NCBI RefSeq assembly: GCF_014203095.1
Contig: NZ_JACHIG010000005.1
Location: forward strand, 372,001-436,000
Direction: 5' to 3'
Source of the DNA: Prosthecobacter vanneervenii
GTDB taxonomy: Bacteria; Verrucomicrobiota; Verrucomicrobiia; Verrucomicrobiales; Verrucomicrobiaceae
Length of the DNA stretch: 64,000 nucleotides
The notes under the pieces were generated by a model. That model did no database searches. It was not told the origin of the DNA and saw nothing but the letters and a program-made list of their open reading frames with translations. Shown piece by piece: positions 23,503 to 32,645 of the stretch. Position 1 is the first letter of the stretch, and every line of letters begins with the position of its first letter. The translations under genes were made by a program, and so were the position numbers.

Positions 23503-23985
23503 ATGACCGCACCCTACCGAGTCCTGTTTGTCTGCCTGGGCAACATCTGCCGCTCTCCCGCAGCAGAGGGGGTCATGCGGGCTCTGGTGGAGGCTGAGGG
23601 GCTGGCTGACCGCATCATGATCCGCTCCGCAGGCACGGCTGGCTGGCACACGGGCAAGCTGCCAGACCAAAGAATGCGCGGTGCAGCACAAAATCGGGGG
23701 TATGACCTCAGCAGCCGTGCCCGGCAGGTGAATGAGGATGCGCTGCGAGAAAACGACCTCGTGCTGGTGATGGACAAGCAAAACCTGCGGGATGTGAGCA
23801 GCATTGACCGCGCGAGCCAGTTTAGTGAAAAAATCCGCCTGTTCTGCGACTTCTGCTCCGAGCACGAAGAAGCCGAGGTGCCGGACCCCTATTACGGCGG
23901 GGCGCAGGGTTTTGAGCTGGTGCTGGATCTGCTGGAAGACGGCTGCCGGGGTGTGCTGGCGCACATCCGCTCAACCCTGACGTAG
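23503..23985 (+). CDS. Low-molecular-weight protein tyrosine phosphatase
   Basis: The 160-residue protein has the P-loop VCLGNICRSPAAEG near its N-terminus (Cys11, Arg17) and the general-acid aspartate in VPDPYYGG. These are the invariant features of low-molecular-weight tyrosine phosphatases. Bacterial members often act with tyrosine kinases in exopolysaccharide control or on arginine phosphate; neither partner is visible here. The ATG at 23503 gives the family's standard N-terminus. Its end overlaps the convergent FAD dehydrogenase gene by 15 bases. Confidence 0.94.
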   Translation: MTAPYRVLFVCLGNICRSPAAEGVMRALVEAEGLADRIMIRSAGTAGWHTGKLPDQRMRGAAQNRGYDLSSRARQVNEDALRENDLVLVMDKQNLRDVSSIDRASQFSEKIRLFCDFCSEHEEAEVPDPYYGGAQGFELVLDLLEDGCRGVLAHIRSTLT

Positions 23986-25572
23986 GATCGCCTCCGCCAC
24001 GCGCATGCCATCCGCTGCTGCGGAAATAATGCCGCCGGCGTAGCCCGCACCTTCCCCGGCTGGATAGAACTGCTTCACCCCGAGGCACTCTAGGGTCTGG
24101 GTATCACGCGGGATGCGCACAGGAGAAGAACTGCGCGTCTCCACCCCAGTGAGCACGGCGTCCTCCAAAGAGAAGCCGGGCAAGTTTTTGTCGATATGCG
24201 GAATGGCTTCCTGCAACGTCTCGACGGTGTATTCCGGCAAGATTTCGCACAAATTCGTCCACAAAACGCCGGGCTGGTAGGAGGGCAGGACTTTGCCGGG
24301 ACCTTTGGAGGCACGGCCAGCCAGGAAGTCTCCCAAAAGCTGCGCGGGCGCGTGGTAATTGCCGCCACCGAGCTCAAAGGCGCGACGCTCCAGCCTGCGC
24401 TGAAACTCCACCCCTCCGAGTACGCTGTCTGAGGGCATGTCCTCCGGCCGCACATCCACCATGAAGCCGCTGTTGGCATTGGCCTCGGCACGCGCATAGC
24501 TGCTCATGCCGTTGGTCACCACCATACCGGGCTCTGATGTGGCGGCGACGACGAGTCCGCCGGGACACATGCAGAAGCTGTAGGCTGCCCGGCCCGTGCC
24601 GCAGTGGGCCACAAATTTGTACGGTGCCGACCCCAGCCGCGCATCCCCAGCCCATTTCCCATAGAGGCTGCGGTCGATCAACTGCTGGGGATGTTCGATA
24701 CGCACCCCGATGGAGAAGGGCTTGGCTTCAAAGGGCACCCCGTGCCTCTCCAGCATGTAAAAAGTGTCCCGAGAGCTGTGGCCGATACCGAAAATGAAGC
24801 GGGAGCCTTCAATGGTCTGCCCGTCTGCCAGCACGACAGCGCGCATCACGCCGTCTTCAATGACCACATCTGCCACCCGGGCTCCGAAACGCACCTCACC
24901 CCCGAGAGCAATGATCTCTTCGCGCACATGGCGCACCACCTTAATGAGCCGGTCCGTGCCGATGTGCGGGCGGCTTTTGACCAGAATGTCTTCGGGAGCA
25001 CCGGCAGCCACCATCTCGCGCAGCAGCCAGGGGATACGGTGCTCGCGGTCGCGGATCTGGGTGTAGAGCTTGCCATCGGAAAAGGTGCCCGCACCGCCTT
25101 CGCCAAACTGCACATTCGACTCCGGATTGAAATCCCAGCCGCGGCGCCAGAAGCCGGTGACATCTCGCGCGCGATCACCCGCTGCCTTGCCACGCTCGAG
25201 CAAAATCGGCTTGAGCCCGGCACGGGCCAGCAGCAGGCCGCAAAAGAGGCCGCAGGGGCCAGTGCCCACGATGACCGGACGCCCGGCCTGGGGATGGGCC
25301 AAGTTTTGCGCGATCTCTTTATAAGTCTCATCAGCCGCAGGACCGATGCGGGGATTTTTGCCGATGCGCTTGAGGACTCGAGCCTCATCCTTTACCTCCG
25401 CCAGCAGCGTGAAGCTGAACTCCACATGGCCACGCCGGGCATCGATGGCGCGCTGTTTGACCTTGAGAGTGAGGAGTTCCTCATCTCGCACGCGCAGGAG
25501 CTTGAGCACCATGCGGCGCAGGTCATCAACCTGATGATCGACGGGGAGAAGAACCTGGGAGAGCTGCAGCAT
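23971..25572 (-). CDS. FAD-dependent dehydrogenase of the COG2509 group
   Basis: The 533-residue protein has an N-terminal domain of about 90 residues, then an FAD Rossmann motif VIVGTGPCGLFCGLLLARAG. Further signatures are NVQFGEGGAGTFSDGKLYT, FGIGHSSRDTFYMLERHG and the C-terminal PAGEGAGYAGGIISAAADG that closes the FAD site. This is the uncharacterised COG2509 dehydrogenase family; no substrate has been established. The MCPGGLVVAATSE segment is conserved in the family. It appears to be a single-gene unit. Confidence is high for the family and low for any metabolic role. Confidence 0.9.
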   Translation of the reverse strand: MLQLSQVLLPVDHQVDDLRRMVLKLLRVRDEELLTLKVKQRAIDARRGHVEFSFTLLAEVKDEARVLKRIGKNPRIGPAADETYKEIAQNLAHPQAGRPVIVGTGPCGLFCGLLLARAGLKPILLERGKAAGDRARDVTGFWRRGWDFNPESNVQFGEGGAGTFSDGKLYTQIRDREHRIPWLLREMVAAGAPEDILVKSRPHIGTDRLIKVVRHVREEIIALGGEVRFGARVADVVIEDGVMRAVVLADGQTIEGSRFIFGIGHSSRDTFYMLERHGVPFEAKPFSIGVRIEHPQQLIDRSLYGKWAGDARLGSAPYKFVAHCGTGRAAYSFCMCPGGLVVAATSEPGMVVTNGMSSYARAEANANSGFMVDVRPEDMPSDSVLGGVEFQRRLERRAFELGGGNYHAPAQLLGDFLAGRASKGPGKVLPSYQPGVLWTNLCEILPEYTVETLQEAIPHIDKNLPGFSLEDAVLTGVETRSSSPVRIPRDTQTLECLGVKQFYPAGEGAGYAGGIISAAADGMRVAEAILRQG

Positions 25573-25627
25573 GGAAGGGGTGGGTTTGGCGGCAGTGCCA
25601 ATAGCCCACGCCTACGTCATATCAACC

Positions 25628-26584
25628 CTACTTCGTCACCGCCGGCTTCTGCTGCGGGGGCGCATACCAGCCGAAGACCTTGTCCCCATTGAAGAGCTTG
25701 TGGTGCACAGGCGTTGTTCCGCCGTAGTCGGCAATGACGCCCGCTTTTTCGACCGTGCCCACGCGCAGGTTGGCGTAAACGTCCCCTTCGTCATAGAGCA
25801 CGTGGAGTGGATCGCGAGGGCTAAGCTGCACTCCATTCACTGGCTTGACGACGGTGAACCGCCAGGTGGTGTCAATGTGCTGGATGGAACCCAGCTCCCG
25901 GTAAACGAGCGCCTTGGGGACATTCTTGAGATCATACTGCGCCGTCATATTTGCGCGCCAAGGGTCATAGGCAGGGCTGCCTGGATTGGTATAGTCCCCG
26001 GCCCAGAAACCTTGATAGGGGAGAGGGTCTGGCTGAGCAGCACGGATGGCGGCAGGAGACTGAGTAGCCGGAAAAGCATGACGCACCGGCATGGGGTCCA
26101 CGCGCTCCACGATTTTGTTCACCAGCGCGAACACATCGCTCATCCGGCCATAGGTGAAGAACTGGTGGGAATCGAGCAGCTCAGACGTGGAGACCCGCGT
26201 CTTCTTGAGGGTGAGACGGTGCTCGCTGGCATTGGAGAATAGGTTGAAGCTCAGGAGATAGTCGATGTCCTTGTCGAGCACCGGGGCGCCACTCTTGTCA
26301 TCTTTGGCCATGACGAGGGTCTGGGTGCCTCTCTCTGTTTCTTCGGTGCTAAGATTGAAGACGCGCATTTGTCCGCGTCGCAGCAGTTTGGTGCTGAGGC
26401 TGTCTGCCAGAGCCCTGCCGAGGTCTGGGCGGCGGGTGCCGTCCACGGTCACGTCTTCAGCGTAGATGGCCACCTTCGGTTTCTCAGCCACTTTGACATG
26501 CATATCTGCGTCAGCACGAAGCTTGGGACACAAAACCGAACTCATAAGAGCTGCTGCGACAAAAAGGAATCGGTGCTGATGCAT
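25628..26584 (-). CDS. Exported protein with CsgG/TolB-like N-terminal fold, function unknown
   Basis: The 318-residue protein has a signal peptide (about 1-24, no lipoprotein Cys). The next region, KVAIYAEDVTVDG with GRALADSLSTKLLRRGQM and RVFNLSTEETE, resembles the N-terminal alpha/beta fold of CsgG- or FlgO-like proteins, in which a protein locates and binds envelope components. The remainder includes HLPYQGFWAGDYTN-type aromatic sequence and ends in VFGWYAPPQQKPAV, with no recognised motif. It is a lone gene between an FAD dehydrogenase and a MarR regulator. I do not assign a function. Confidence 0.6.
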   Translation of the reverse strand: MHQHRFLFVAAALMSSVLCPKLRADADMHVKVAEKPKVAIYAEDVTVDGTRRPDLGRALADSLSTKLLRRGQMRVFNLSTEETERGTQTLVMAKDDKSGAPVLDKDIDYLLSFNLFSNASEHRLTLKKTRVSTSELLDSHQFFTYGRMSDVFALVNKIVERVDPMPVRHAFPATQSPAAIRAAQPDPLPYQGFWAGDYTNPGSPAYDPWRANMTAQYDLKNVPKALVYRELGSIQHIDTTWRFTVVKPVNGVQLSPRDPLHVLYDEGDVYANLRVGTVEKAGVIADYGGTTPVHHKLFNGDKVFGWYAPPQQKPAVTK

Positions 26585-26869
26585 GGCCTGTTTGTTATCA
26601 GCGCATGGTAATGGTTCAAAAAAACTTGGGAAGCGAAATCTCGCACACTCAGAAGCGCGGTTTTTGGCATGCTTCGAAAGGCATGCTGCAATGTATTACC
26701 GCTGCTCGCTGTAATAACCAAAACAGCTACAACAAACAGTCAAAATGATAGCAGCCAGTTTCACACACAGATGACATCCTTCAGATTCTTCAGAGCGGAC
26801 GCTGATAAGACAGAGCTGTTCCTGACTTCCCTTGATGCAGGCAAGGCGTTGCTCGGATCCGAATCAGAA

Positions 26870-27391
26870 TCAGTTTTGCAGAGTTTCGTTTTGCTGAAGC
26901 CCAGCGACGACGCGGCGCAGCATGGTGGAGACGAGGGCTGCCTCTCCAGCTCCAAGCCCATGCTCCACAGCCGCCTGAACACGGCGATGCAGCTCGCGCA
27001 CACGCGGCTCGATTTTGCGCCCCTTGGCTGTAAGACGCACACGCACGGCGCGCCCGTCCTGCGGACACGCACGCAGAGTTACCACGCCTGATTTGGCCAG
27101 ACGTCCGAGCAGAGAATTCAAAGCCGCAGCCGAACGCCGCGTGCGCACGGCGAGATCTTTGATAATGCAGCCGTCCTGCTCGTAAAGTGCAAAGAGCACC
27201 GGTGCCATGCCTGGCCGCAACAACTTGTCCAGCTGCAACTCCGCGAGAGTGCGCTCCACCAGAGCCTGGAAGTGAATGTTGGTCTGCGCAATCAGCGCCG
27301 GCAGATCATCCAAAGGAGACATCCCTGCAGGAGTCTGGGAGTCTGCTGCACGCGTGGGCAAGGAGCTGAGCTGGCGAATGAGGGAGGACAT
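26870..27391 (-). CDS. MarR-family transcriptional regulator
   Basis: The 173-residue protein has the MarR winged helix: IKDLAVRTRRSAAALNSLLG as the helix-turn-helix and LRACPQDGRAVRVRLTAKG as the wing. Helices at both ends would form the dimer interface. The first 23 residues are extra compared with the usual MarR length of about 145; an internal ATG at 27322 would give 150 residues. An inverted repeat, ATGCTTC-N6-GAAGCAT, abuts the start codon and is a candidate autoregulatory operator. No transporter or enzyme that would reveal the ligand lies next to it. Confidence 0.88.
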   Translation of the reverse strand: MSSLIRQLSSLPTRAADSQTPAGMSPLDDLPALIAQTNIHFQALVERTLAELQLDKLLRPGMAPVLFALYEQDGCIIKDLAVRTRRSAAALNSLLGRLAKSGVVTLRACPQDGRAVRVRLTAKGRKIEPRVRELHRRVQAAVEHGLGAGEAALVSTMLRRVVAGLQQNETLQN

Positions 27392-27392
27392 G

Positions 27393-27412
27393 ATGCTTCA
27401 GGGGCGAAGCAT
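27393..27412. promoter_or_regulatory. Inverted repeat upstream of the MarR-family gene
   Basis: ATGCTTC (27393-27399) and GAAGCAT (27406-27412) are 7-bp arms around a six-base spacer, two bases before the regulator's ATG. MarR dimers usually bind such palindromes of about 20 bp, so this is a candidate operator. It could also form a hairpin that hides the translation start. Confidence 0.5.
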
Positions 27413-27448
27413 TCAACCATCCAACGAAGCGGAGTTGCGAAAAAAGTT

Positions 27449-28387
27449 TTACGGCTTTTTCACCAGTACTTTTACCTCAACCGCGCCAATGGCCTGATGA
27501 AAAACAATCTGTGTGCCAAGCTGCTGGATGACGGTGCCTTCGTTTTTCTTTTTCCTCGCCGGCAGCGGTTCCTCAAGAACGGTCTGGATTTCGGACACAT
27601 GGCCAACAGCGTTGCCACATTGATCGATCAAAGCGGAACCGCTGGAGCCGGGCGCCCAGTCCGTGGTCGCTTCAAGCCATACGGGTTTGGGGATTTCGGC
27701 ACCTTCGGGCAGTTTGTCCGCCTCCTTCTTGCTCATGAAGGGGCGCTTCACGAAGCGGCTGACCATGCCCTCGCTGTAATAGCCGCGCTTGCCTGCAGGG
27801 TCGCTGAAGCACCACACGGAGTCTCCGGGGCTCACATCCAGGCTGAGCGGCAGTGGCACAAGAGGCTGGGGGGATTTGACTCTGAGAATGGCGCAGTCAG
27901 TACCCGGATTGCAGGCCAGCACCTCTGTGACAGGAAGAAGAACATCGTCCTCGTTAGCGGCCACGAGCCAGCCTTCCTTCATATTGGGCGGCGGCGCAAT
28001 GACGTGCGCACAGGTGGCAACAGCGCCGTCTGCCGTGATGGCGTAACCGCCAGCCAGATCGAGGTGCCAGCGGTCGCATTTGGAGCACAGGTAAAACTGC
28101 CCCACGCGAATGTGCGCCTTGCGAGCCCGCTGCCAGCGCTCGCGTGGCGGAAGGGGCGTGGAATCTGCCGGAGGCAGAGTGATGTCACAATGCGTACGCT
28201 CCGCCTGCTCAAGCGCCTTGGTCACTGAGATCAACTCGGAGGCGGCCTGCAGCTTCTTCGCCTGCTCAGTAATCGAGACGTTAGTCCGCGCGCCCCGGCC
28301 CTCCGGATAGACCGGAACACCGGGAGCCTGCGCACCAGCGATGCTGGCGGAGACCAGCAGAAACCAAAGAGCGCAGGCGGTCTTCAT
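27449..28387 (-). CDS. Exported trypsin-like serine protease
   Basis: The 312-residue protein begins with a signal peptide (ends IAGAQA). The catalytic triad is visible: His in ATCAHVIA, Asp in GTDCAILRVKS and Ser in APGSSGSALIDQ. There is no PDZ domain, so this is not a complete DegP-type protease. A cysteine pair, YLCSKCDRWH, sits just before the protease core and could bind a metal or form a disulfide. The N-terminal 70 residues are helical and charged. It ends 57 bases from the MarR gene start and its own start is nine bases past the serS stop, so it may be cotranscribed with serS. Confidence 0.88.
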   Translation of the reverse strand: MKTACALWFLLVSASIAGAQAPGVPVYPEGRGARTNVSITEQAKKLQAASELISVTKALEQAERTHCDITLPPADSTPLPPRERWQRARKAHIRVGQFYLCSKCDRWHLDLAGGYAITADGAVATCAHVIAPPPNMKEGWLVAANEDDVLLPVTEVLACNPGTDCAILRVKSPQPLVPLPLSLDVSPGDSVWCFSDPAGKRGYYSEGMVSRFVKRPFMSKKEADKLPEGAEIPKPVWLEATTDWAPGSSGSALIDQCGNAVGHVSEIQTVLEEPLPARKKKNEGTVIQQLGTQIVFHQAIGAVEVKVLVKKP

Positions 28388-28396
28388 GGCTCGCGA

Positions 28397-29668
28397 TCAG
28401 CCAATCTTTTCCGAGCCGAAGTGGCCGCGCAGGGCTTCTGGGATTTTGATGGAGCCATCTGCCTGCTGGTAGGTTTCCACCAAGGCCACAAATAGACGCG
28501 CCAACGCCGTGCCGGAGCCGTTGAGCGTGTGCGGGATGCGGTTTTTGCCGTTTTCATCCTTGTAGCGCAGGTTCATGCGGCGGGCCTGGTAGTCGCCAAA
28601 ATTCGAGCAGCTCGACACTTCCAGATACGTCCCCTGCCCCGGCGCCCAGACTTCGATGTCGTAAGTCTTGGCCGAGCCGAAGCCGATGTCTCCGGTGCAG
28701 AGCTCGATCACGCGATAGTGCAGACCGAGAAGCTGCAGCACTTTCTCTGCATTGGCAGTGAGGCTTTCCAGCTCGGCCATGCTCGTTTCCGGGGTGGTGA
28801 TCTTGACCAGCTCGACCTTGTCAAACTGGTGCATGCGAATGAGGCCGCGTGTGCCGAGACCTGCGCTGCCGGCCTCGCGGCGGAAGCAGGGAGTGTATGC
28901 GGCGTAATTCACCGGCAGCTTTTCAAGCGGCAGGATTTCATCGCGGTGAAGATTCGTCACCGGCACCTCGGCGGTGGGGATGAGATAGAGGTCGTCCGTG
29001 GCGCTGTGATAGACCTGGTCGCCAAACTTCGGAAGCTGACCGGTGCCCACGAGGCACTCCGACTTCACCAGCAGAGGCGGGCTGATCTCTTCATAGCCAT
29101 GCTGCGTGGTGTGCAGGTCCAGCAGGAAGCTGATGAGGGCGCGCTCCAGACGTGCGCCAGCACCGCGATACACCACAAAGGCGCTGCCGGAAATCTTGGC
29201 ACCGGCTTCAAAGTCGATCATGTTCAAAGCGGCTCCGAGGGCGGTGTGATCCTTGGGCTGGAAGGCAAAGACGGGCTTCTCTCCCCAGACGCGCACTTCG
29301 GGGTTTTCTTCGGCGCTGTGGCCCACAGGGCAGGCTTCGTGGGGAAGATTAGGGAGGCTGAGAAGCAGGTCGCGCTGGCGGGCATCTGCTGCATCGGCTT
29401 CGTGGCCGATCTGCTCGATGCGATTGCCGATGCCGCGCACCTCCGCCTCGATGGCACTGGTGTCCTGGCCGTTCTTTTTGGCGATCCCGATCTCCTTGCT
29501 GATGCGGTTGCGGTCGCTCTGGAGCTTCTGGCGCTCGGTCTCGGCGGCGCGGCGCTGGGTGTCGATAGATATCACCTCATCCACCACAGAAGCGTAGTCC
29601 CCGCTGCGGTTGGCGAGACGCTGTTTGACCTGATCTGGGTTGTCACGAATGAGGCGGATGTCGAGCAT
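28397..29668 (-). CDS. serS: Seryl-tRNA synthetase
   Basis: The 423-residue class II synthetase has the N-terminal long coiled-coil arm (about 30-105, with QRRAAETERQKLQSDRNRIS) that recognises tRNA-Ser. Motif 2 reads FRREAGSAGLGTRGLIRMHQ, and motif 3 includes NGSGTALARLFVALVE. The ATG at 29668 matches the usual MLDIRLIRDNPD start. Length and all motifs are normal. It diverges from the cysteine desulfurase gene 88 bases away. Confidence 0.97.
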   Translation of the reverse strand: MLDIRLIRDNPDQVKQRLANRSGDYASVVDEVISIDTQRRAAETERQKLQSDRNRISKEIGIAKKNGQDTSAIEAEVRGIGNRIEQIGHEADAADARQRDLLLSLPNLPHEACPVGHSAEENPEVRVWGEKPVFAFQPKDHTALGAALNMIDFEAGAKISGSAFVVYRGAGARLERALISFLLDLHTTQHGYEEISPPLLVKSECLVGTGQLPKFGDQVYHSATDDLYLIPTAEVPVTNLHRDEILPLEKLPVNYAAYTPCFRREAGSAGLGTRGLIRMHQFDKVELVKITTPETSMAELESLTANAEKVLQLLGLHYRVIELCTGDIGFGSAKTYDIEVWAPGQGTYLEVSSCSNFGDYQARRMNLRYKDENGKNRIPHTLNGSGTALARLFVALVETYQQADGSIKIPEALRGHFGSEKIG

Positions 29669-29756
29669 AGGGGCGTGGAGGTTAGCGGGAGGTATGGATT
29701 TGTCGAGTGCTTGAAGGAGGCATTGACAGCCGGGATGTCAGTCCGACCTTCCGGCT

Positions 29757-30926
29757 GTGATCTACCTCGACGCCAACGCCACCACGCCGGTCGATCCAGC
29801 CGTGCTAGAGGCCATGCTGCCGTATTTGCGCGAGCAGTATGCCAACCCCTCCGCCAGCTACGCGGGGGGGCGGCGGGTGCGCCGTGCCATCGAGCAGGCA
29901 CGTGGCCAGGTGGCTGCGCTGCTGGGTGCAGGGGCAGAAGAGATCGTCTTCACCAGCGGCGGCACGGAGTCCATCAATGCAGTGCACGCCTCCGTACGGG
30001 CCCTTTGGCCGGAGAAGCCAGAGCTCATCATTACGGGCACAGAACATGCCGCCGTCCTGGAATCTGCCAACCGCTGGGAATCCCAAGGGGGCAGAGTGGT
30101 GACCGCCCCTGTGCATCCAGATGGCCGAGTGGATCTCGATGCCCTGCGCAAGCTGGTGCGGCCGGGTATCACAGCGCTCGTCTCCATCATGTGGGCGAAC
30201 AACGAAACCGGCGTCATCGCCCCGATGGATGAAATCGTGGCGCTGGCCCACGGAGCCGGAGCACTAGTTCATACGGATGCCGTACAGGCTGTGGGAAAAA
30301 TGCACCTGGATGTGCGCGCCACGCCGGTGGACTTTCTGAGCCTGAGCGGACACAAGCTGCATGCGCCGAAAGGCATCGGCGCGCTCTACCTCAGCCAGCG
30401 CGCCCGGTTTGCTCCGCTGCTCGTGGGCGGTGGCCAGGAAAACGAGCGCCGCGGCGGCACGGAAAATGTGCCCGGCATCGTGGCCCTGGGAAAGGCCGCC
30501 GCACTCGCCGCCGAGCATCTGGCAGATGGCACCAAGGCCCGCATCAAGACCATGCGCGACCGCTTTGAGCATCTGGTGCATGCCGCCCTGCCGGAAGTGC
30601 GTGTGCACGGCTACCCCACGCACCGCCTGCCCACCACCAGCTTCATCTGCCTGCCTGAGACAGACGCCGCGGGCATGCTCATCCTTCTGGACAAGGAGGG
30701 AATCGCCTGCTCGGCGGGTTCTGCCTGTCATACGGGAACGCTGCATGCGTCCCATGTTTTGGAGGCCATGGGGGTGTGCCCACGCGATGCCGCCTGCACG
30801 CTGCGTTTCTCCTTCAGCCGATTCAACACCAAAGCCGACGCCGAAGCCGCCGCACATGCCGTGATCGAATGCGCCCGCAAAATGCGCGAAGCGCAGGGGT
30901 GCGAGTTTGCCGTCCTTTCCCACTGA
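29757..30926 (+). CDS. Cysteine desulfurase (NifS/IscS family)
   Basis: The 389-residue PLP enzyme removes sulfur from cysteine for iron-sulfur clusters or tRNA thiolation. It starts YLDANATTPVDP, the family signature, has the PLP lysine in LSGHKLHAPKGIGALY and the catalytic Cys in ACSAGSACHTG. The start is a GTG at 29757; no in-frame ATG precedes it closely. No iscU, iscA or tusA gene is adjacent, so the acceptor is not clear. It is a single-gene unit or the first gene before a small lipoprotein. Confidence 0.92.
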   Translation: MIYLDANATTPVDPAVLEAMLPYLREQYANPSASYAGGRRVRRAIEQARGQVAALLGAGAEEIVFTSGGTESINAVHASVRALWPEKPELIITGTEHAAVLESANRWESQGGRVVTAPVHPDGRVDLDALRKLVRPGITALVSIMWANNETGVIAPMDEIVALAHGAGALVHTDAVQAVGKMHLDVRATPVDFLSLSGHKLHAPKGIGALYLSQRARFAPLLVGGGQENERRGGTENVPGIVALGKAAALAAEHLADGTKARIKTMRDRFEHLVHAALPEVRVHGYPTHRLPTTSFICLPETDAAGMLILLDKEGIACSAGSACHTGTLHASHVLEAMGVCPRDAACTLRFSFSRFNTKADAEAAAHAVIECARKMREAQGCEFAVLSH

Positions 30927-30939
30927 ACCATCCACTGCC

Positions 30940-31395
30940 ATGAAATTTCACTTGCTGCGGATCCTGCTGGTTTCTCTGCTGCTCGCAGGCTGCACCGCCG
31001 GAGGACTGAGCCAAGCTTTTCCGGGGCAGTCGCTCACACTGAGCTATGACGACTTTGGCCCCGAAACGATGGCCGCTCCGTTTTTGGGGCCTCGTGGTGC
31101 GCACACGGCCATCATTGCTCATTATGGTTTTAACAACATCACCCCCTCCGGCCCCGAAGACGTGCGCTATGTGAATGTGCTGCAGAGCCTGAATTACCTG
31201 CGCCAGCAGGTGCGCAGCCTGCCTGCCACAGCCGCCAATGAGCCGCTGCGGCAGCGTCTGCGCTCCACCTATGCCCGGCTTTACCCGCTGCAGCTCAGAC
31301 GTTACAACAATGCGCTGAACGGCTCATTTCTTCAGCCCTTTGGCGGCATGGACCGCAGGCTGATGCTGCCGGCCCTGCCGCCGCCAGAGATTTGA
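30940..31395 (+). CDS. Small lipoprotein, function unknown
   Basis: The 151-residue protein has a lipobox, LLLAGC, with Cys near residue 18 after a hydrophobic signal, so it should be lipid-modified and exported. The rest has no recognised motif; GPRGAHTAIIAHYGFNN and a helical arginine-rich section are the visible features. It begins 14 bases after the cysteine desulfurase and may be read through from it. I do not assign a function. Confidence 0.75.
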   Translation: MKFHLLRILLVSLLLAGCTAGGLSQAFPGQSLTLSYDDFGPETMAAPFLGPRGAHTAIIAHYGFNNITPSGPEDVRYVNVLQSLNYLRQQVRSLPATAANEPLRQRLRSTYARLYPLQLRRYNNALNGSFLQPFGGMDRRLMLPALPPPEI

Positions 31396-31449
31396 TGCCG
31401 CAGATGCGGGATTGAGATTGCCTCATTTCGCAGCTAAGCATGCGGTCTC

Positions 31450-31917
31450 ATGGCCCACCGCTTTACCTGCACCGAACGCGTCCAGTTTTCTGACACCGAC
31501 ATGGCCGGGATCGTCCATTTCTCCAATTTCTTTCGCTACATGGAGCGCGTGGAGCATGCCTTTTTCCGCAGCCTGGGTTTCTCCATCGTGGACCCGCTGG
31601 AGCCAGGGCAGGAGCGCGTAGGCTGGCCGCGTGTGCATGCCTCCTGTGACTACATGGCGCCGCTGAGGTTTGAAGAGGAGTTTGAGTGCGAGCTCATCGT
31701 GGAGGAGGTGCGCAGCAAAGTGCTGCGACATCTCATCCGCTTCTGGAAAAAGGACGGCACCCTGGCCGCCGAAGGCCGCATCACCGCCGCCTGTGTGCGC
31801 AAAGATCCGACTACAGGCCAGATGAAGGCGGTGGCCATTCCGCAGCGCTTTGTGGACAAGATCGAAGCCGCGCCACCGGAACTGCTGAAAAGGCCGGAGA
31901 AAATCATTCCTGGTTAA
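31450..31917 (+). CDS. Acyl-CoA thioesterase, YbgC/hotdog family
   Basis: The 155-residue hotdog-fold protein has FSDTDMAGIVHFSNFFRYME, the nucleophile region of the 4-hydroxybenzoyl-CoA thioesterase/YbgC family, including the catalytic Asp of DTDMAGIVH. Such enzymes hydrolyse acyl-CoA thioesters. The ATG at 31450 fits the usual N-terminus. YbgC is often encoded with tol-pal genes but these are not here. Single hotdog domain, normal length. Confidence 0.9.
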   Translation: MAHRFTCTERVQFSDTDMAGIVHFSNFFRYMERVEHAFFRSLGFSIVDPLEPGQERVGWPRVHASCDYMAPLRFEEEFECELIVEEVRSKVLRHLIRFWKKDGTLAAEGRITAACVRKDPTTGQMKAVAIPQRFVDKIEAAPPELLKRPEKIIPG

Positions 31918-32069
31918 ATCGAGGGCTTGCAGCAGTCATCCGCCTATTGAGAAGATGGCTTCGCCCGCCGACAAAAAGTGAACAAAGCCGTTGTGTCAGG
32001 CGTTTCTCACAGGCTATTCATTCCCCTACTTCCCACCTCAACGTGAACTCCAGCCCCCAACCCAAAATC

Positions 32070-32639
32070 ATGCAGACCTGGCTCATCTATGCTCTCCTCA
32101 CCGTGCTCTCCTGGGGTGTTTATGGCGTCATTCTCCACGCCGCACGTTCCAAGATGCCCATGGGTGCTGAGACGCCCAATGCCAGCCTGAAGGCCTTCCT
32201 CTTTGTCTGCATCGCTTATGCACTCATCGGAGTAGTGACAGCTTTTGTGCTGAAAGCCCGTGGCACGAACTGGAGCTTTACTGGTGAGACCGGCAACGGC
32301 ATCCCGCTCAGCCTCGTGGCCGGCATGGCTGGCGCTCTTGGAGCGCTGACACTGGTGCTCGCCCTGGGTGCGGCAGCGACTCCCCTCATCAAAGGTGGCG
32401 GCGGCTTCGGCGTGGCTGCGGCGGCGGCTGTGATGCCCATCGTCTTTGCAGGCGCCCCGATCGTCAACACCATCACGGCCATGCTGGTGCATCCGCCAGA
32501 AGGGGGCTTCAAGTCTCTGCCGATTCCTTTCATCATCGGCTGCGTCATGGCTGCCAGTGGTGCCTTCCTTGTGGCCAAGTATGCTCCCTCCAATACCGGC
32601 GCTGCCAGCCACGCACCTGCAGCCTCCAAGCCTCACTGA
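32070..32639 (+). CDS. Small multi-pass membrane protein (DMT/EamA-like half)
   Basis: The 189-residue protein has about five membrane segments separated by short loops. It starts MQTWLIYALLTVLSWGVYGV. The glycine-rich stretch ALGAAATPLIKGGGGFGVAAA and the position of small residues resemble half of an EamA/DMT transporter, but length is that of a single EamA unit. The C-terminal 15 residues are Ala- and Ser-rich. It is preceded by a 150-base gap and followed six bases later by the HAD gene, with which it may be cotranscribed. Substrate is unknown. Confidence 0.65.
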   Translation: MQTWLIYALLTVLSWGVYGVILHAARSKMPMGAETPNASLKAFLFVCIAYALIGVVTAFVLKARGTNWSFTGETGNGIPLSLVAGMAGALGALTLVLALGAAATPLIKGGGGFGVAAAAAVMPIVFAGAPIVNTITAMLVHPPEGGFKSLPIPFIIGCVMAASGAFLVAKYAPSNTGAASHAPAASKPH

Positions 32640-32645
32640 TCCCAG

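Noticed and set aside
26585..26869. A possible small gene or RNA in the 285-base gap before the MarR gene's end
   Set aside because: The open frames here are short and partly antisense, and I saw no clear terminator, promoter or structured RNA motif.
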